Below are positions 32,291-40,943 of a stretch of 64,000 nucleotides of DNA, one piece after another (the first letter of the stretch is position 1; each line of letters begins with the position of its first letter). Position numbers and translations under genes: made by a program. Below the pieces are notes generated by a model, which did not search any database, was not told the DNA's origin, and saw nothing but the letters and a program-made list of their open reading frames with translations. The stretch spans positions 1,488,001 to 1,552,000 of the forward strand of contig NZ_ARYH01000001.1 in the NCBI RefSeq assembly GCF_000685235.1, in the 5' to 3' direction. The DNA comes from Hyphomonas adhaerens MHS-3. Lineage in GTDB: Bacteria; Pseudomonadota; Alphaproteobacteria; Caulobacterales; Hyphomonadaceae.

Positions 32291-33844
32291 ATGCAGCCAT
32301 CCCGTTCCGTTTTTGCCTCCGCCATCGCGCTGGCCCTGATGGCGCTGCCATCCCTGGCCCAGGAAGGCGGGAATTCGGCCTTGATGGATAAGTCGCTGGC
32401 CGCAGGCTGGAAAGCGAGCTTCGTTTGTTCCGACACGTTCGTGGCGGGCATGGATCTCAATACCCTCGAAGACAATGATCTGGACGGCATCTACACGGAC
32501 TACCGCCGGGCCTATGACCAGCTGCCGGAAGCCCGCATCGACCTCAGCGAGCAAACCGTGAGCGTGCTCTACGACCCGTCCATGCCGCCGCGCATTGCCG
32601 CCTACCGGCCGGGCTTCGGCTGTACCCAGCTGCCTGCCGGCGCCGACGAGACCATGATCGGCTACCTGCCGCGCTTTGCCGCCTGGCCGGACGTGACGGG
32701 GGAGGACCGGGGCAGCGCCATCGGCTCCAACGTACAGGTCAGCCTGCGGACCGAAGAGGCCGAGCGCCTCGATATCCCGGTCTCCTTCGCGTTCGACGAG
32801 CGCACCTATGGCAATGGCACGCGCACCAGCGCCGTGGTCGTCGTCAAGGACGGCCAGATCGTGGCCGAGCGGTATGCCCGCGGGATTGATCACGAGACAC
32901 CGCAGCGCACCTGGTCTGCCGCCAAGTCGATTACCGCCACCGTGATCGGCGCCGCGCGCCGTCAGGGCATGGTCGACATCGACTACCCGGCGGTGCTGGA
33001 CGCATGGGAGTCCGGCGCCGATCCGCGGCGCAAGATCACCCTCCGGAACCTGCTGAACATGGCGAGCGGCCTGGACAGCGGCGAAACCGGTTCACGCACC
33101 GACCGGCTGTATTTCGGCGGCGGGCGCGTAGTGGACCAGGCTGCCTCCAAAGTGCTGGAAGCGATGCCCGGCAAACGCTTCAAATATGCCAATGACGACA
33201 CGCTGATCGCCATGCGGGCCCTGCGCGAGGCAATCGGCGATGACAGCAAGTTCCACAGCTTCCCGTACGAGTCCGTGCTGCACAAGATCGGCGCGCGCCA
33301 CACGACGATGGAAGTGGACTGGAATGGCGATTTCATCTCGTCCAGCCAGGTCTGGTCGACGGCGCGCGACCTTGCCCGTGTGGGCCAGCTCTACCTGCAG
33401 GACGGCATGTGGGGCAGCGAGCGGATCCTGCCGGAAGGCTGGGTCGATTTCGTCCGCACGCCGGCCCCGGCCCAGCCTGCCAGCGGCGCAGGCTATGGCG
33501 CGCAGTTCTGGCTGATGAACAATGCGCCGGGGGTCCCGGCCGATGCGTTCTACATGGCCGGCAATCGCGGCCAGTATGTCGTCATCGTGCCCAGCATGAA
33601 TGCGATTGTCGTGCGCCGCGGCTTCGATGTGATCGGCGGGGCCCGATTCGACATCAACAGCTTCACGCGCGATGTGCTGCTCGCCCTGCAGGCCGCAGCA
33701 GACGAGCGGGCGGCGATCACCGCCCAGCGTGACGCCGCCGAGGCAGAAATCGAAGCCGAGATCGACCGCCGCCGCGCCCGCAGCGAAAAGGCCATTCAGG
33801 CGATCCGCGAAGAGATTTTCGCCAAGTACGGCCTCACCGAATAA
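32291..33844 (+). CDS. Serine hydrolase with N-terminal Cys domain and C-terminal coiled coil
   Basis: Periplasmic class C beta-lactamase-fold hydrolase, 517 aa, much longer than the paralogue at 11315. After the signal peptide (ALPSLAQ), residues about 35-130 form a domain with CSDTFVAG and PGFGCTQL that matches the small free-standing protein at 10938. The hydrolase part has SxxK in WSAAKSIT, tyrosine motif KYANDDT and NRGQY at the KTG position. The last 50 residues are charged and heptad-like (AEAEIEAEIDRRRARSEK), an unusual C-terminal coiled coil. GGAG precedes ATG 32291. Substrate unknown. Confidence 0.88.
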   Translation: MQPSRSVFASAIALALMALPSLAQEGGNSALMDKSLAAGWKASFVCSDTFVAGMDLNTLEDNDLDGIYTDYRRAYDQLPEARIDLSEQTVSVLYDPSMPPRIAAYRPGFGCTQLPAGADETMIGYLPRFAAWPDVTGEDRGSAIGSNVQVSLRTEEAERLDIPVSFAFDERTYGNGTRTSAVVVVKDGQIVAERYARGIDHETPQRTWSAAKSITATVIGAARRQGMVDIDYPAVLDAWESGADPRRKITLRNLLNMASGLDSGETGSRTDRLYFGGGRVVDQAASKVLEAMPGKRFKYANDDTLIAMRALREAIGDDSKFHSFPYESVLHKIGARHTTMEVDWNGDFISSSQVWSTARDLARVGQLYLQDGMWGSERILPEGWVDFVRTPAPAQPASGAGYGAQFWLMNNAPGVPADAFYMAGNRGQYVVIVPSMNAIVVRRGFDVIGGARFDINSFTRDVLLALQAAADERAAITAQRDAAEAEIEAEIDRRRARSEKAIQAIREEIFAKYGLTE

Positions 33845-33858
33845 GGGCGGAAAAGCGA

Positions 33859-34563
33859 CTAGCGCTGGCCGAGGGCCGTGTCCGCTGACGTGCCGGGCAG
33901 GGCGACCAGATTGGTCACCTCGCGCCGCTCGGACTGGCTGAAGGCCTGCATCATTGCATTGCCGCTGACGTCCAGCGCCAGGTCCTGCACATAGGTGCGT
34001 CCATCCGGGGCGCGGCCGCAATTCGCTGTCATGCTGAAGCTGTCGATCCTGGCGACCATGGCCGGTTTGAACGGTTTTTCGGCGAACATTTCAAAGGCGA
34101 GAATGGCGGGCTTTTCCTTGGAAACCGTCACCCGGCCGGTGAGGTGTTTGTAGACCTTGGCGGTCTCCTTGTCCTCACCGGGCAGGGGCGTGAAGCTGTA
34201 GACAGCGGCGTCGCCGGATTCGGAAATCATCTTCGCGTCGGCAGGAATGTTCTGATTGAAATTGTTGCACCAGATCTTGTCGCCGGACGTGTTCTCTTTC
34301 AGCTCGGCGTAGCGCTCGGCAGCCTTGCCTTCCAGCGTGTCGGCTGCCGGGGAAATCAGCGTCAGATGTTCGCCTTCCGGCCGGGACGGGTCGACCTGCG
34401 CCTCCGCTTTCAGGTCATTGTCCTCGATTTTCAGGTCAAACCGGTAGGTCGGTCCCTCGGTCGGAGCGGCAAGGGCCGCTTCCAGCGGCGTTTCGGCGAA
34501 GGCCGGAAAGGCCAGCAGCGGCAGGGCGATCAGAGACAGGCGGGGCAGACAGGCAGGGCGCAT
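33859..34563 (-). CDS. Hypothetical periplasmic protein
   Basis: Protein of 234 aa with a signal peptide cleaved near AFAET and no membrane helix. It looks like a beta-rich envelope domain (TYRFDLKIEDNDLKAEAQ, YSFTPLPGEDKE, FEMFAEKPFKPAMVARIDSFSMT). I do not recognise a named family; two cysteines (IWCNN, TANCGR) may pair. The start at 34563 places the signal peptide at the N-terminus and has GGAAA 6 nt upstream. Divergent from the Lhr-like helicase and convergent, 14 bp away, with the serine hydrolase. Confidence 0.72.
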   Translation of the reverse strand: MRPACLPRLSLIALPLLAFPAFAETPLEAALAAPTEGPTYRFDLKIEDNDLKAEAQVDPSRPEGEHLTLISPAADTLEGKAAERYAELKENTSGDKIWCNNFNQNIPADAKMISESGDAAVYSFTPLPGEDKETAKVYKHLTGRVTVSKEKPAILAFEMFAEKPFKPAMVARIDSFSMTANCGRAPDGRTYVQDLALDVSGNAMMQAFSQSERREVTNLVALPGTSADTALGQR

Positions 34564-34662
34564 CGGGTTTCCATCAGTTGGAGGAGACGCGCTCACCTTG
34601 CCGGAAAGTGACTGGAAAAAAACCCGCAAATGCCGTGTCTTGCGGTAGTTTAATCTGAAGCC

Positions 34663-37170
34663 ATGCCAGACAGCGCCCATCCTCCCGCATTTACCTTGCC
34701 CGAGCCCTTTGCAGGCTGGTTCGGCGCGCGCGGCTGGTCGGCGCGCCCGCACCAGCTGGCGCTTGCGGGCGCTTCCCTCGCCGGGGAGAGCGCGCTGCTG
34801 ATCGCCCCGACCGGCGGCGGCAAGACGCTGGCAGGCTTCCTGGGCAGCCTGATCGAACTCAGCCGGGAAAAGCCAAAAAAGAACTCCGGCATCCCGGCGC
34901 TGCACACGCTCTACATCTCGCCGCTGAAGGCGCTGGCGACGGATGTGCAGCGCAATCTGATGATGCCGGTCGAGGAAATGGGCCTCGGCCTGCGCATCGA
35001 AACGCGCACGGGCGACACGCCGAGCCATGTGCGCCAGCGCCAGCGCAAGACCCCGCCGGACGTGCTGCTGACGACGCCGGAACAACTCGCCCTGTTTATC
35101 GCGTCGGACCATGCGAAAGAGTTCTTCGCGGACCTCAAATGCGTGATCGTGGACGAGATCCACGCCATCGCCGCCTCGAAACGTGGGGACCTCTTGTCCC
35201 TTGGCCTAGCGACGCTGGCGAGCTGGGCGCCGGCCTGCCGCTTCCTCGGCCTGTCCGCCACCGTACGTGACCCGCAGGGCCTTGCCGACTGGCTGGATGT
35301 GCGTGGCGACGGCAAGGGTGTGCGCATCCTGCAGGCCGAAGGCGGCGTTTCAGCGGACGTCGACATCCTCATTTCGAACAAGCGCATTCCGTGGTCCGGT
35401 CATTCCGGGCGCTTCGCCGTGCCGGAGGTGTATGAAGCCATCAAAAAGGCGACGATGACGCTGGTCTTCGTCAACACGCGCAGCCAGGCGGAGCTGATGT
35501 TCCAGGAGCTGTGGAAAGTGAACGAGGACGGCCTGCCGATCGCGCTGCACCACGGCTCCCTGTCGCGGGAGCAGCGCACCAAGGTCGAGGCGGCCATGGC
35601 GGTGGGCGTGCTGAAAGCCGTCGTCTGTACCTCGACGCTGGATCTCGGCATCGACTGGGGGGAGGTGGACCTCGTCATCCAGATGGGCGCGCCCAAGGGC
35701 GCCGCGCGCCTGATCCAGCGCATCGGCCGGGCGAACCACAGAATGGACGAGGCCAGCCGTGCCGTGCTGGTGCCGACCAACCGGTTCGAAGTGCTGGAAT
35801 GCCGCGCGGCAGAGGCCGCCGTGGAAGCCGGAGAGATCGACGGCGAGGGTCTGCGCACCGGCGCGCTGGACGTGCTGGCCCAGCATGTCATGGGCCGTGC
35901 CTGCGGCGACGGGTTCGACCTCGCCGAGCTCTACGACGAGATCGTCCGTGCCGGGCCGTATCAGGATCTGGACTGGGAAGCCTTTGAAAGGATTGTCGAT
36001 TTTGTCGCCACTGGCGGCTATGCCCTGAAGACCTATGACCGCTATCACCGCATCGTGCGCCGGCCGGACGGGCGCTGGGTGGCGCGCACGCCGCGGGATG
36101 CGCAGGCGCACCGGATGAATGTCGGTGCCATCGTCGAGGCGCCCATGCTGTCGGTGCGGATGGCGAGCTTCATCGGCAAACCGAAACCGGGGGAGCAGCG
36201 CGCCGTGCGCGCCGGCTACAAGCTGGGCGAGATGGAAGAATACTTCCTGTCCCAGCTGACGCCCGGCGACACATTCCTGTTTGGCGGCGAAGTGCTGCGC
36301 CTTGTCGGCATTGAGGGGCTGGACGCGCTGGTCGTGCGGGCCACCGGCGACCGGCCCGCCATCCCCAGCTATAATGGCGGCAAGTTCCCGCTGACGACCT
36401 TCCTGGCCGACCGCGTACGGCACATGATCCACAACCCTGACGAATGGCGCCACCTGCCGCAACCAGTCCAGGAATGGTTCGAGATCCAGCGCCTGCGCTC
36501 GGAGATCCCCCCGCCGGATCACCTCCTGGTCGAGACCTTCCCGCGCGGCGACCGGCACTATCTTGTCACCTATCCCTTCGAGGGGCGGCTGGCGCACCAG
36601 ACGCTGGGCATGCTGCTGACCCGGCGGCTGGAGCGGATGGGCGCCAAACCGACCGGATTTGTGGCCAGCGAATACGCCATGGCCGTCTGGGGCATGGAAG
36701 ACTTGAGCCCTGTAAACATGGAAGAATTATTCCATCCGGACATGCTGGGCGACGACCTCGAAGCCTGGCTGGACGAAAGCGCCCTGATGAAGCGCACCTT
36801 CGGCCAGTGCGCGCAAATCTCCGGCCTGATCCACCGCAATCTGCCCGGCAAGGAGAAGAACTCCAGGCAGGTCAGCTTCTCCACCGACCTCATCTATGAC
36901 GTGCTGCGCAGCCATGAGCCGGATCACGTCCTGCTGCAGGCGGCGCGGCAGGATGCGGCGACAGGCCTGCTGGATGTGCGGCGGCTGGGCGAAATGCTCC
37001 TGAGAATTCAAGGCAAGATCGACCATGTGCCGCTGGAACGGATCAGCCCTTTCGCCGTGCCTGTCATGCTCGAAATCGGCAAGGAGCCCGTCTTCGGCGC
37101 CAGCGTTCAGGACGCGATCCTCAGCGAGGCGGAAGACACGCTGGTGCGCGACGCCATGCGCATCGACTGA
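34663..37170 (+). CDS. Ligase-associated DNA damage response DEXH-box helicase (Lhr-like)
   Basis: Superfamily 2 helicase of 835 aa, the Lhr core type. RPHQ (about 28-31), Walker A APTGGGKT (48-55), DEIH (about 164-167), SAT (about 198), motif V/VI in STLDLGIDW and QRIGRANH, followed by the winged-helix and Lhr C-terminal core region. Such proteins are 3'-5' ATP-dependent helicases on DNA or RNA-DNA hybrids and are genetically linked to the ligase, MBL exonuclease and PdeM. Here PdeM follows 145 bp downstream, while ligase and exonuclease lie upstream on the other strand. Confidence 0.94.
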   Translation: MPDSAHPPAFTLPEPFAGWFGARGWSARPHQLALAGASLAGESALLIAPTGGGKTLAGFLGSLIELSREKPKKNSGIPALHTLYISPLKALATDVQRNLMMPVEEMGLGLRIETRTGDTPSHVRQRQRKTPPDVLLTTPEQLALFIASDHAKEFFADLKCVIVDEIHAIAASKRGDLLSLGLATLASWAPACRFLGLSATVRDPQGLADWLDVRGDGKGVRILQAEGGVSADVDILISNKRIPWSGHSGRFAVPEVYEAIKKATMTLVFVNTRSQAELMFQELWKVNEDGLPIALHHGSLSREQRTKVEAAMAVGVLKAVVCTSTLDLGIDWGEVDLVIQMGAPKGAARLIQRIGRANHRMDEASRAVLVPTNRFEVLECRAAEAAVEAGEIDGEGLRTGALDVLAQHVMGRACGDGFDLAELYDEIVRAGPYQDLDWEAFERIVDFVATGGYALKTYDRYHRIVRRPDGRWVARTPRDAQAHRMNVGAIVEAPMLSVRMASFIGKPKPGEQRAVRAGYKLGEMEEYFLSQLTPGDTFLFGGEVLRLVGIEGLDALVVRATGDRPAIPSYNGGKFPLTTFLADRVRHMIHNPDEWRHLPQPVQEWFEIQRLRSEIPPPDHLLVETFPRGDRHYLVTYPFEGRLAHQTLGMLLTRRLERMGAKPTGFVASEYAMAVWGMEDLSPVNMEELFHPDMLGDDLEAWLDESALMKRTFGQCAQISGLIHRNLPGKEKNSRQVSFSTDLIYDVLRSHEPDHVLLQAARQDAATGLLDVRRLGEMLLRIQGKIDHVPLERISPFAVPVMLEIGKEPVFGASVQDAILSEAEDTLVRDAMRID

Positions 37171-37215
37171 GGGGCGGCAAGGTGTTGGATAGGGCGCCCC
37201 GCAGACCCTCACAAA

Positions 37216-37248
37216 CACCGTCTATGGACCGTCTATAGACCTTCTATA
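37216..37248 (-). repeat. Triple 11-bp tandem repeat (copy 2)
   Basis: On the minus strand the units read TATAGAAGGTC, TATAGACGGTC and CATAGACGGTG, the same three-unit array as at 12502-12534, in opposite orientation. It lies in the 145-bp gap between the helicase and pdeM genes. Both copies end in a unit with the last C changed to G. Confidence 0.7.
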
Positions 37249-37315
37249 GCGGGCCTTCTTCCGCCCGCCGCATTCCGAAATTGACCCGCCCGGCGGGGCA
37301 GGCCAGACTTCCCCC

Positions 37316-38041
37316 ATGACCGCAGCCCTCGCAAACCGGCGTGAAGAGACCTTCCTGCATCTTGCGGGCGAGCTGCTCGTGCCGCTGCCGGAGGGCGGCC
37401 TCTGGTGGCCGGAGCAGCGCCTTCTGGTCGTCTCGGACCTGCACCTTGAGAAAGGCAGCGCCTATGCCGCGCGCGGCCAGATGCTGCCGCCCTATGACAC
37501 GGGCGCAACGCTCGCCGTGGTCGAGCGGCTCTCGGCGCAGCTGATGCCGCAGACCATTATTTCCCTCGGCGACAGCTTCCATGACCGCGCGGCCGAGCTG
37601 CGCCTGCCGGAAGCCTATGCGGAACGCATCCGCGCGCTGACCTCCGCCCATGACTGGATCTGGGTGGAAGGCAATCACGACCCCGACCCGCCGGCCCATC
37701 TCGGCGGCCGCGCGGAAAAGACTGTGCGCCTCGGCCCGCTCGTCTTCCGGCACGAGCCGGAAGGGGAGGCAGGCGAAGTCTCCGGCCACCTCCACCCCGT
37801 GGCCAAGGTAAAAGGCCGTGGACGGAATGTCCGCCGCCGCTGCTTCGCCAGCGACGGCGCCCGCCTCGTCATGCCCGCCCTGGGCGCCTTCACCGGCGGC
37901 CTCAACGTGCTGGACGAGGCGTTTGGGAAAGTGTTCCCGGAGGGGCTGACGGCGTTTGCGCTCGGCGAAGGGAAAGTGTTTGTGCTGTCAGGCGGGAGTT
38001 TGCTCGGGGATGTCCCGCGCGGGGCGCAGTGGAAGTTGTAA
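37316..38041 (+). CDS. pdeM: Ligase-associated DNA damage response phosphoesterase PdeM
   Basis: Calcineurin-like metallophosphoesterase of 241 aa with the complete metal set: SDLHLEKGS, GDSFHD, GNHD, FRHEPEG and SGHLHP. It belongs to the PdeM group found with the Lhr-like helicase, ATP ligase and MBL nuclease. Likely a phosphodiesterase acting on DNA ends or nucleotides; the substrate is not established from sequence. An intergenic tandem repeat separates it from the helicase, so it may also have its own promoter. Confidence 0.9.
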   Translation: MTAALANRREETFLHLAGELLVPLPEGGLWWPEQRLLVVSDLHLEKGSAYAARGQMLPPYDTGATLAVVERLSAQLMPQTIISLGDSFHDRAAELRLPEAYAERIRALTSAHDWIWVEGNHDPDPPAHLGGRAEKTVRLGPLVFRHEPEGEAGEVSGHLHPVAKVKGRGRNVRRRCFASDGARLVMPALGAFTGGLNVLDEAFGKVFPEGLTAFALGEGKVFVLSGGSLLGDVPRGAQWKL

Positions 38042-38102
38042 TCGGGCCACCGCGCTCCGATATGGCATGTGCAGACAATTTTTTCAAAGGAAGGAGTTCG
38101 GA

Positions 38103-38300
38103 ATGCCACTTCCAGGACATGTGAGTCGGAACGGCTGGGGGGTCGTCCGTATGGCGCCTTGGCACCTAGCTGGTGTCTATGACACACGAGAAGAGGCGGA
38201 GAAGGTCGCAGCGCGTCTCGGTTCAGACTATGAGATCCACTTTGGCGAACAGAAGGTTGGCTCGGATGATTTTATTTGGAGTGGGGAATCAAGTGAGTAG
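38103..38300 (+). CDS. Small hypothetical protein (65 aa)
   Basis: Small gene supported by AAGGAG 8 nt before the ATG. The protein is a compact alpha/beta pattern with a Trp-rich start (NGWGVVRMAPWHLAGVYDTREEAEKVA) and an acidic end. Family not recognised. It begins an approximately 0.9-kb segment visibly richer in A/T than its neighbours. An imperfect inverted repeat with GGGT and ACCC ends follows the stop (about 38298-38333). Confidence 0.55.
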   Translation: MPLPGHVSRNGWGVVRMAPWHLAGVYDTREEAEKVAARLGSDYEIHFGEQKVGSDDFIWSGESSE

Positions 38301-38372
38301 GGTGAGTTGAGCGAAGCGATATCAACCCTACGAGTGCGTCACGCAAATTCCAATTCCACCTTGCGCTAATCA

Positions 38373-38996
38373 GTGGTTGACCGCGCAACAACCGATCAGC
38401 AAGTGAGCAAACGGGTTCAGGAGTTCCGGATGTCGGACGACGCGTTACAGGATATTCTTGATCAACTTGAAGCGCTCCCAATGCGGAAGCATGCTACTGA
38501 GCTTGGCATGATTTCAATACTCTGGTCGCGACTGGAACTTCAACTTGATATTCTTCTTTTGGGGTTGATGCAGCTCAGAGAGCCGGAAGCGGCAAGTATT
38601 ATTTTAGGTAGTATGGACCTCAAAAACAAAATATCTGCGATTCTTGCCATGGGGTTCGTTCGAAAACCTAATGACCGTTGGTACTCGGATTTAAAAAAGC
38701 TTCTCGATGAGATCAACACAGACCTGAGGAATAAACGCAATCGCTATATGCACGATTATTGGCTTGGCAGCGAAGATAAAGTGTTCAGGCTCAACATGGC
38801 GCCCAAAGTTAAGCGCCCTCAGTCTCGTGAATTCGCTATCGAATATCACAAAGCAGAAGAAACAGCGATCGGAACATTAAAGGCTTTCCAAATCCAGTTG
38901 CTTGCGGCCGCAGGAAAGATCATGTCGTTGATCTCAGAAGCAAAGTTGCCATACGAGTTGAATGAGCCGCCTAGTGACCCGCCCGAAACGAAATGA
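38373..38996 (+). CDS. HEPN-like hypothetical protein in AT-richer insert
   Basis: All-helical protein of up to 207 aa. A GTG opens the frame; ATG 38430 (MSDDALQD, 188 aa) is an equally possible start, and neither has a strong ribosome binding site. The segment RNKRNRYMHDYW contains an R-N-x3-H motif, the catalytic signature (Rx4-6H, Asn after Arg) of HEPN RNases, after a WSRLELQLDILLL helix. Codons use far more A and T than neighbouring genes, which with the 65-aa gene suggests horizontal gain between pdeM and the nitrilase. Toxin or defence function is possible but unproven. Confidence 0.55.
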   Translation: MVDRATTDQQVSKRVQEFRMSDDALQDILDQLEALPMRKHATELGMISILWSRLELQLDILLLGLMQLREPEAASIILGSMDLKNKISAILAMGFVRKPNDRWYSDLKKLLDEINTDLRNKRNRYMHDYWLGSEDKVFRLNMAPKVKRPQSREFAIEYHKAEETAIGTLKAFQIQLLAAAGKIMSLISEAKLPYELNEPPSDPPETK

Positions 38997-39032
38997 GCTT
39001 GCATTTGGCGTCACCAACGTTGATGAGCGCCA

Positions 39033-39149
39033 CTAGGACAATATTCCTTCCTCGCTTGACCGTAGGCAAATAATCCCGCCGCGCCAGCTTCCGCGAAAAC
39101 AGCGGAGTGTGGCCTCATGCGGCATCGGGATGTCCAGCGCGCCGGGTAG
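39033..39149 (+). pseudogene. Diverged duplicate of the S24 repressor promoter and first codons
   Basis: This stretch aligns without gaps to 40175-40291 at an offset of 1142 bp. The first 45 positions differ at one base, and AGCGGAGTGTGGCCTCATGC is identical just at the start codon. Here the reading frame gives MRHRDVQRAG and a TAG, against MRHQDIWRG in the intact gene, so only a 10-codon stub remains. The TATAGC that may be the intact copy's -10 hexamer is CGCCGC here. Confidence 0.65.
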
Positions 39150-39228
39150 GGCGGGACGATGCGCCGCGTGACGGGTGGGGGAGATTGTCGTAATCGGTTT
39201 CCTGCATGCTTCGTCAGGGAAACGCCAG

Positions 39229-40143
39229 ATGCCGAAATTTACCGTTGCCGCCGTACAGGCCGGGTCAAAGCTGTTTGACACGCCTGCCACGATCGCCCTC
39301 TTTGCCGACAAGCTGAAAGAGGCGGCGAAGACCGGCGCCGACCTCGCAGTGTTTCCGGAGGCGTTCATCGGCGGCTATCCGAAGGGGATCGATTTCGGCG
39401 TGCGCGTCGGCATGCGCCAGCCGGAAGGGCGGGAGCAGTTCCGCCAGTATTTCGATGGCGCCATCGAACGGACCTCGCCGCAGATGGCGGACATACAGGC
39501 GCTGGTCAAAGAGGCGCAGATCAATACCGTGCTCGGACTAATCGAGCGGGACGGCGGAACGCTCTATTGTTCCAGCGTGGCGATGGGGCGGGACGGAGAG
39601 ATCCTGTCCTGGCACCGCAAGCTGATGCCGACGGCGATGGAAAAAGTCATCTGGGGGCAGGGGGACGGATCGACCATGAAGGTCGCGAAGTCCGACATGG
39701 GTGTGCTGTCCATGGCCATCTGCTGGGAAAACTACATGCCGCTGTTCCGCTCGCATCTCTACGATCAGGGGACGCAGGTGCATTGCGTGTCGACCGTGGA
39801 TGACCGCGATGTCTGGCTGCCGACAATGCAGACGATTGCGCTGGAGGGCCGGTGCTTCGTCGTCAGTGCCTGCCAGTACATGACGGTCGGTGATGTGCGC
39901 GCCGATTGGTTCGAGCCGGTCCAGGGCACGGCGCCGGACACGGTTCTGATCCGGGGCGGCAGCTGTATCATCTCGCCCATGGGGGAGGTGCTGGCGGCGC
40001 CTGTGTTCAATGAAAGCACAATCGTCTCGGCCGAGATCGACCTCGACGATATCAAGCGGGCGAAATTCGATCTGGATATCAGCGGCCATTACAGCCGCCC
40101 GGACGTGTTCCGCCTGTCGGTTGACACCGCGCCGCAAAGATAA
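39229..40143 (+). CDS. Nitrilase (branch 1, plant/bacterial nitrilase-like)
   Basis: Carbon-nitrogen hydrolase of 304 aa with the catalytic triad: Glu in FPEAFIGGYP, Lys in HRKLMPT and Cys in AICWENYMP. GGYPKG and the CWENYMP block place it with true nitrilases and cyanide hydratases rather than amidases. It would hydrolyse a nitrile to acid and ammonia. AGGGA 10 nt before ATG 39229 fixes the start. The gene sits between two diverged direct repeats copied from the downstream repressor's 5' region, so it may have been inserted there. Confidence 0.93.
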   Translation: MPKFTVAAVQAGSKLFDTPATIALFADKLKEAAKTGADLAVFPEAFIGGYPKGIDFGVRVGMRQPEGREQFRQYFDGAIERTSPQMADIQALVKEAQINTVLGLIERDGGTLYCSSVAMGRDGEILSWHRKLMPTAMEKVIWGQGDGSTMKVAKSDMGVLSMAICWENYMPLFRSHLYDQGTQVHCVSTVDDRDVWLPTMQTIALEGRCFVVSACQYMTVGDVRADWFEPVQGTAPDTVLIRGGSCIISPMGEVLAAPVFNESTIVSAEIDLDDIKRAKFDLDISGHYSRPDVFRLSVDTAPQR

Positions 40144-40174
40144 GGTGTGGCGGCTTGAAACCGGTATGCAGGGT

Positions 40175-40291
40175 CTAGGACAATATTCCTCCCTCGCTTG
40201 ACCGTAGGCAAATAATCCTATAGCGCTGATGTCCGCGACAATAGCGGAGTGTGGCCTCATGCGGCACCAGGATATCTGGCGGGGAATTGAC
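40175..40291 (+). repeat. Direct repeat copy B: promoter and 5' end of the S24 repressor
   Basis: Partner of 39033-39149. It holds CTAGGACAATATTCC, then TTGACC (40199-40204), 15 bases, and TATAGC, a plausible if short-spaced promoter, and runs into the first codons of the repressor. The strongest conservation is over the upstream 44 bp and the 20 bp around the start codon, which points to a protein-binding site and the translation start as the constrained parts. Confidence 0.6.
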
Positions 40292-40876
40292 CAGCTGGCC
40301 GAACATCATGGCCTGACGGCGTCGGGCCTGGCGCGCCGGGCGGGGCTGGACCCGACGGCATTCAACAAGTCGAAACGCGAAGGCGCCGATGGCCGCCCGC
40401 GCTGGCCGAGCACCGAGAGCCTCGCCCGCGTGCTGGAGGCGGTCGGCTCCGGCTTTGACGATTTCGCCGCGCTGATCGATGGCCGCCGGGGCGCAACCGC
40501 GCCGCTGATCGGCTTCGCGCAGGCCGGCCGCGACGGCTATTTCGACGATGCCGGCTTTCCCGCGGGGCAGGGCTGGGAAGAGGTGCGCTTCCCCGGGCTT
40601 GGCACCGAAACCGTCTACGCCCTCGAAATCAGCGGCGATTCCATGGAACCGGCCTACCGGGCGGGCGACCGCATCATCGTTGCCCCCGGGGCAGAGGTGA
40701 AAAAGGGCGACCGGGTCGTCGCGAAAACAACGGGCGGCGAGGTCATGGCCAAGGTGCTGGCGCGCAGGAACAGCCGCACGGTCGCGCTCGCCTCGCTCAA
40801 TCCGGACTATCCGGTGCGGGAGTTCAAACCGGGCGAAATCGCCTGGATCGCGCGAATTTTATGGGCCAGCCAATAG
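40259..40876 (+). CDS. S24-family (LexA/CI-like) transcriptional regulator
   Basis: Protein of 205 aa: N-terminal helix-turn-helix (RGIDQLAEHHGLTASGLARRAGLDPTAFNKSKRE) and a C-terminal LexA/CI-type peptidase domain with the Ser in SGDSMEP and Lys in VVAKTTGGEVMAKV; an Ala-Gly in FAQAGRDG could be the self-cleavage site. Chromosomal members are widespread in alphaproteobacteria and are not tied to a prophage; no phage genes are nearby. An in-frame ATG 30 nt upstream is less likely than this start. Targets unknown; the duplicated upstream element is a candidate autoregulatory site. Confidence 0.88.
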   Translation: MRHQDIWRGIDQLAEHHGLTASGLARRAGLDPTAFNKSKREGADGRPRWPSTESLARVLEAVGSGFDDFAALIDGRRGATAPLIGFAQAGRDGYFDDAGFPAGQGWEEVRFPGLGTETVYALEISGDSMEPAYRAGDRIIVAPGAEVKKGDRVVAKTTGGEVMAKVLARRNSRTVALASLNPDYPVREFKPGEIAWIARILWASQ

Positions 40877-40943
40877 GAATTATTGACACCCATGTGACAT
40901 CCGGTGCTTTGCAAACGCCTCAAAAGTGGGTGATTACGCGCAC

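Noticed and set aside
40259-40876. S24 repressor as a prophage marker
   Set aside because: No integrase, structural or lysis gene is nearby, and chromosomal S24 regulators of this type are common in alphaproteobacteria.
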